A DNA stretch of 6,578 nucleotides, taken from the NCBI GenBank assembly GCA_030612185.1, contig JAUWOI010000255.1, forward strand, positions 1 through 6,578. Direction: 5' to 3'. A program made the translations under genes and the position numbers. The DNA is from Anaerolineae bacterium. Its GTDB lineage: Bacteria; Chloroflexota; Anaerolineae; B4-G1. The notes beneath the pieces were generated by a model, which saw only the letters and a list, made by a program, of their open reading frames with translations, was not told the DNA's origin and did no database searches. Position 1 is the first letter of the stretch. Each line of letters starts with the position of its first letter. This document shows positions 4,767 to 6,578 of this stretch, piece by piece.

Positions 4767-6578
4767 CTACTCTTCGATCCAGTACTGCTCAGGATGCTGG
4801 TTGCCGGGGCTGGCGGGCGCCCACGGACCGAGCACACCATACGTCGAGACGTTGTGCATCTTGTCCGAGACCACCACCGGCACTGGCTGGTCACCGGCCG
4901 CGCCCAGGTTGAAGGGACCTTCCTCCATGTGGATGCGGATGGCCTCATACACGATCTGGTGCCGTGCCTCTTCATCCGGCTCGAGTACGCCCTGATCGTA
5001 CAGCGCCTGCAGTCGCGCGGCAGGGCTGCCAGGCTCTGGCTCCCAGCCCTCTGTGCCGCCGCTCGAGCGCCACTTGCCCTGCATGGGCCAGGAGCGCGAC
5101 CCCTCGCCGCCGCCCCGCAGCGGGAATATCCAGTCCGGGTAGGTCCACAAGTCCACCTCGGAGGCGTGGGCGTTTTTCAGCATAAAGGTGCTTTCCTTCA
5201 TCCGCAGATCCCACTCGGGCGAGCCCAACAGGTTGTTCCGGATGACCTTGACGCCCACCTCTTCCAGGTTCCCGGCGAGCACCTCGGTTCCGTTCACCGA
5301 GGCCGCTTCGCCCCCCCAATCTGCGAAATCGATGACCAGCTCAAAGGGCGTCCCGCTGGGCAGGTCGCGCCAGCCGTCGCCGTCCGCGTCCACAAAGCCG
5401 ATCTCGTCGAAATAGGCCATCGCCTGATCGGGATCGTACTGCGCGTCGGACTGCTGCCACTCCTCGAAGAGCGCCTGGCCTTCGGGGCTGGCAAAGTGCC
5501 AGGCCTGCGGGCTGATGGTGCACTGCTGCGGCGTGCCGATGCTGCCCCAGACGACGTCTATCAGGCGATCGCGGTCCAGCGCCACCGAGAGCCCCTTGCG
5601 GAACTTGGTGTTGCGCAGCAGATCGCGGATCTCCTCGTCGGGCACATAGTCCTGGTTGATCATCCACATCGGCCAACCACCCGCGCCGTTCATCCAGCCT
5701 TCCTGCAGGTGGTAGCCACCCGCTTCGGCCTCCTCCAGCAGGAACGGGATGTCGTTGGGGTCGGCGCCGCCACGGAACGAGGCCTCGTACTTGCCCGTCG
5801 AAAGCTCCAACACCCGCACCTCACTGTCTGCAATGACGGAGATGTCAACATAGTCGATGTACGGCAACTGGTTCCCCTCCGAGTCCACCTTCCAGTAGTA
5901 GGGGTTGCGCTCCAGGAGCGTGCGCTCGCCCGCCGTGTAGTCTTTCACGCGCCAGGCAAAGACCACCGGATGGTCGGGGTTCTCCCACCATTTACTCATC
6001 AGTTCCAGCTCTTCGTAACTCGCGTCAGAGTTATACGTGGGGTGGAACTGCGAGAGGTAGTGCTTGGGCGCCTGGTGTTTCCCCGGTTCCCATTCCCAAA
6101 AGCCCTGGGCCACGATGTAGGGGACGATGCAGTTCGGTTTAAAGTTCTTCCAAACCATGGTATAGTCGTCGGGGAACTCGACGTCCATAGGGGTGGTGCC
6201 ATCGGCCTGGTAGGCGTACCAAGGCACCGAGACGTTAACGTCCTCGTTGAGGACCAGGTCTTCCCACCAGAACCCATAGTCCACCTTCGGGATGAACGGC
6301 TCGCCGTCGGACCACTTGATGCCCTCGCGAAAGTGCCAGGTGAGCTCCGTGCAGGCGTCGTTCATCTCGAACGACTTGGCCAGGCCCGACTCGTAGCCGG
6401 AATAGTCCGGATTCCAGCGCCAGGGCGGGTCGTACAGCTTCATCTTGATGTTGCCGATATCGCTGGCCGAGGCCATCGTGTGCCACGTTCCGCCGTACTG
6501 GCCGATCGAGTCATATACGTCAATGATCTGTACATCCTTGGGCAGACGCTCCTCCACTGGCGGCAACTCGCCGGCCGC
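4767..6578 (-). CDS. Extracellular substrate-binding protein of Opp/Dpp ABC importer (SBP family 5), 5'-partial
   Basis: This is the solute-capturing component of the importer. It binds substrate outside the membrane and delivers it to the OppBC channel. The frame is open to the window edge, and 603 residues are visible up to the TAG stop at 4769-4767. The start, signal peptide and any lipobox lie off the window. The TTG at 6566 is internal, because the reading frame continues upstream of it. Family-5 hallmarks are visible: a YGGTWH segment near the visible N-terminus, the motif TWHFREGIKWSDGEPF at about visible residues 80-95, a middle region with ALDRDRLIDVVWG, and an acidic DADGDGW loop (5373-5390) that could bind calcium. 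The visible part alone is longer than E. coli OppA (about 540 residues), so this is one of the large members of the family. It is the first gene of the operon seen here, separated from oppB by 293 bases that hold a strong hairpin. The substrate is unassigned: peptide or oligosaccharide are both possible. Confidence 0.93.
   Translation of the reverse strand, partial: AAGELPPVEERLPKDVQIIDVYDSIGQYGGTWHTMASASDIGNIKMKLYDPPWRWNPDYSGYESGLAKSFEMNDACTELTWHFREGIKWSDGEPFIPKVDYGFWWEDLVLNEDVNVSVPWYAYQADGTTPMDVEFPDDYTMVWKNFKPNCIVPYIVAQGFWEWEPGKHQAPKHYLSQFHPTYNSDASYEELELMSKWWENPDHPVVFAWRVKDYTAGERTLLERNPYYWKVDSEGNQLPYIDYVDISVIADSEVRVLELSTGKYEASFRGGADPNDIPFLLEEAEAGGYHLQEGWMNGAGGWPMWMINQDYVPDEEIRDLLRNTKFRKGLSVALDRDRLIDVVWGSIGTPQQCTISPQAWHFASPEGQALFEEWQQSDAQYDPDQAMAYFDEIGFVDADGDGWRDLPSGTPFELVIDFADWGGEAASVNGTEVLAGNLEEVGVKVIRNNLLGSPEWDLRMKESTFMLKNAHASEVDLWTYPDWIFPLRGGGEGSRSWPMQGKWRSSGGTEGWEPEPGSPAARLQALYDQGVLEPDEEARHQIVYEAIRIHMEEGPFNLGAAGDQPVPVVVSDKMHNVSTYGVLGPWAPASPGNQHPEQYWIEE

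Noticed and set aside
6564..6566. TTG at 6566 as the start of the binding protein
   Set aside because: The frame is open to the window edge with sensible residues upstream, and no signal peptide follows this codon, so the true start lies outside.
199..6578. A previously undescribed biological system
   Set aside because: All genes present are recognisable parts of one standard peptide-family ABC importer; only the non-coding elements and the frameshift are unexplained.

Overview
The window carries one minus-strand operon for a peptide/nickel/opine-family (Opp/Dpp-type) ABC importer. Transcription runs from the right edge to the left. The gene order is substrate-binding protein (start off the right edge), permease OppB, permease OppC, ATPase OppD, ATPase OppF, the same order as the classical oppABCDF operon. 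I see no tRNA, rRNA, CRISPR array, transposase or novel defence or biosynthetic system. Base composition is GC-rich. The long binding protein with its DxDxDG loop, the extended OppC periplasmic loop and the palindromic intergenic repeats remind me of Chloroflexota (Anaerolineae-like) genomes. That taxonomic placement is an impression, not something the sequence proves.

Right to left: 6578-4767 encodes the secreted binding protein, which captures the substrate outside the membrane. The gap at 4766-4474 contains a perfect 15-bp hairpin just after the binding-protein stop, then a roughly 145-bp inverted-repeat segment flanked by a 7-bp direct repeat, then a small dyad overlapping a TTGACA hexamer upstream of oppB. 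From 4473 to 199 the four genes oppB-oppC-oppD-oppF are packed with gaps of about 15, 12 and 5 bases. Each has a strong AGGAGG ribosome-binding site, and the oppC and oppD sites are fused to the preceding stop codon, which suggests translational coupling. The leftmost 198 bases are non-coding and contain a cluster of short palindromic repeats. Two of these form a 19-bp stem that pairs fully only in the operon's own transcript.

The permeases OppB and OppC would form the membrane channel and OppD and OppF the ATP-driven motor. Both ATPases have complete nucleotide-binding motifs and a C-terminal four-cysteine pattern. The substrate cannot be assigned from this window: oligopeptides and oligosaccharides are both plausible for this family.

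The main anomaly is a +1 frameshift in oppD at a run of nine G (minus strand, 2119-2111). Eight G would restore a normal 360-residue protein. It could be a sequencing error, a recent inactivating mutation or a slippage/phase-variation site. The sequence alone cannot decide. The other points worth attention are the inverted-repeat element between the binding protein and oppB, and the palindromic repeat cluster after oppF.
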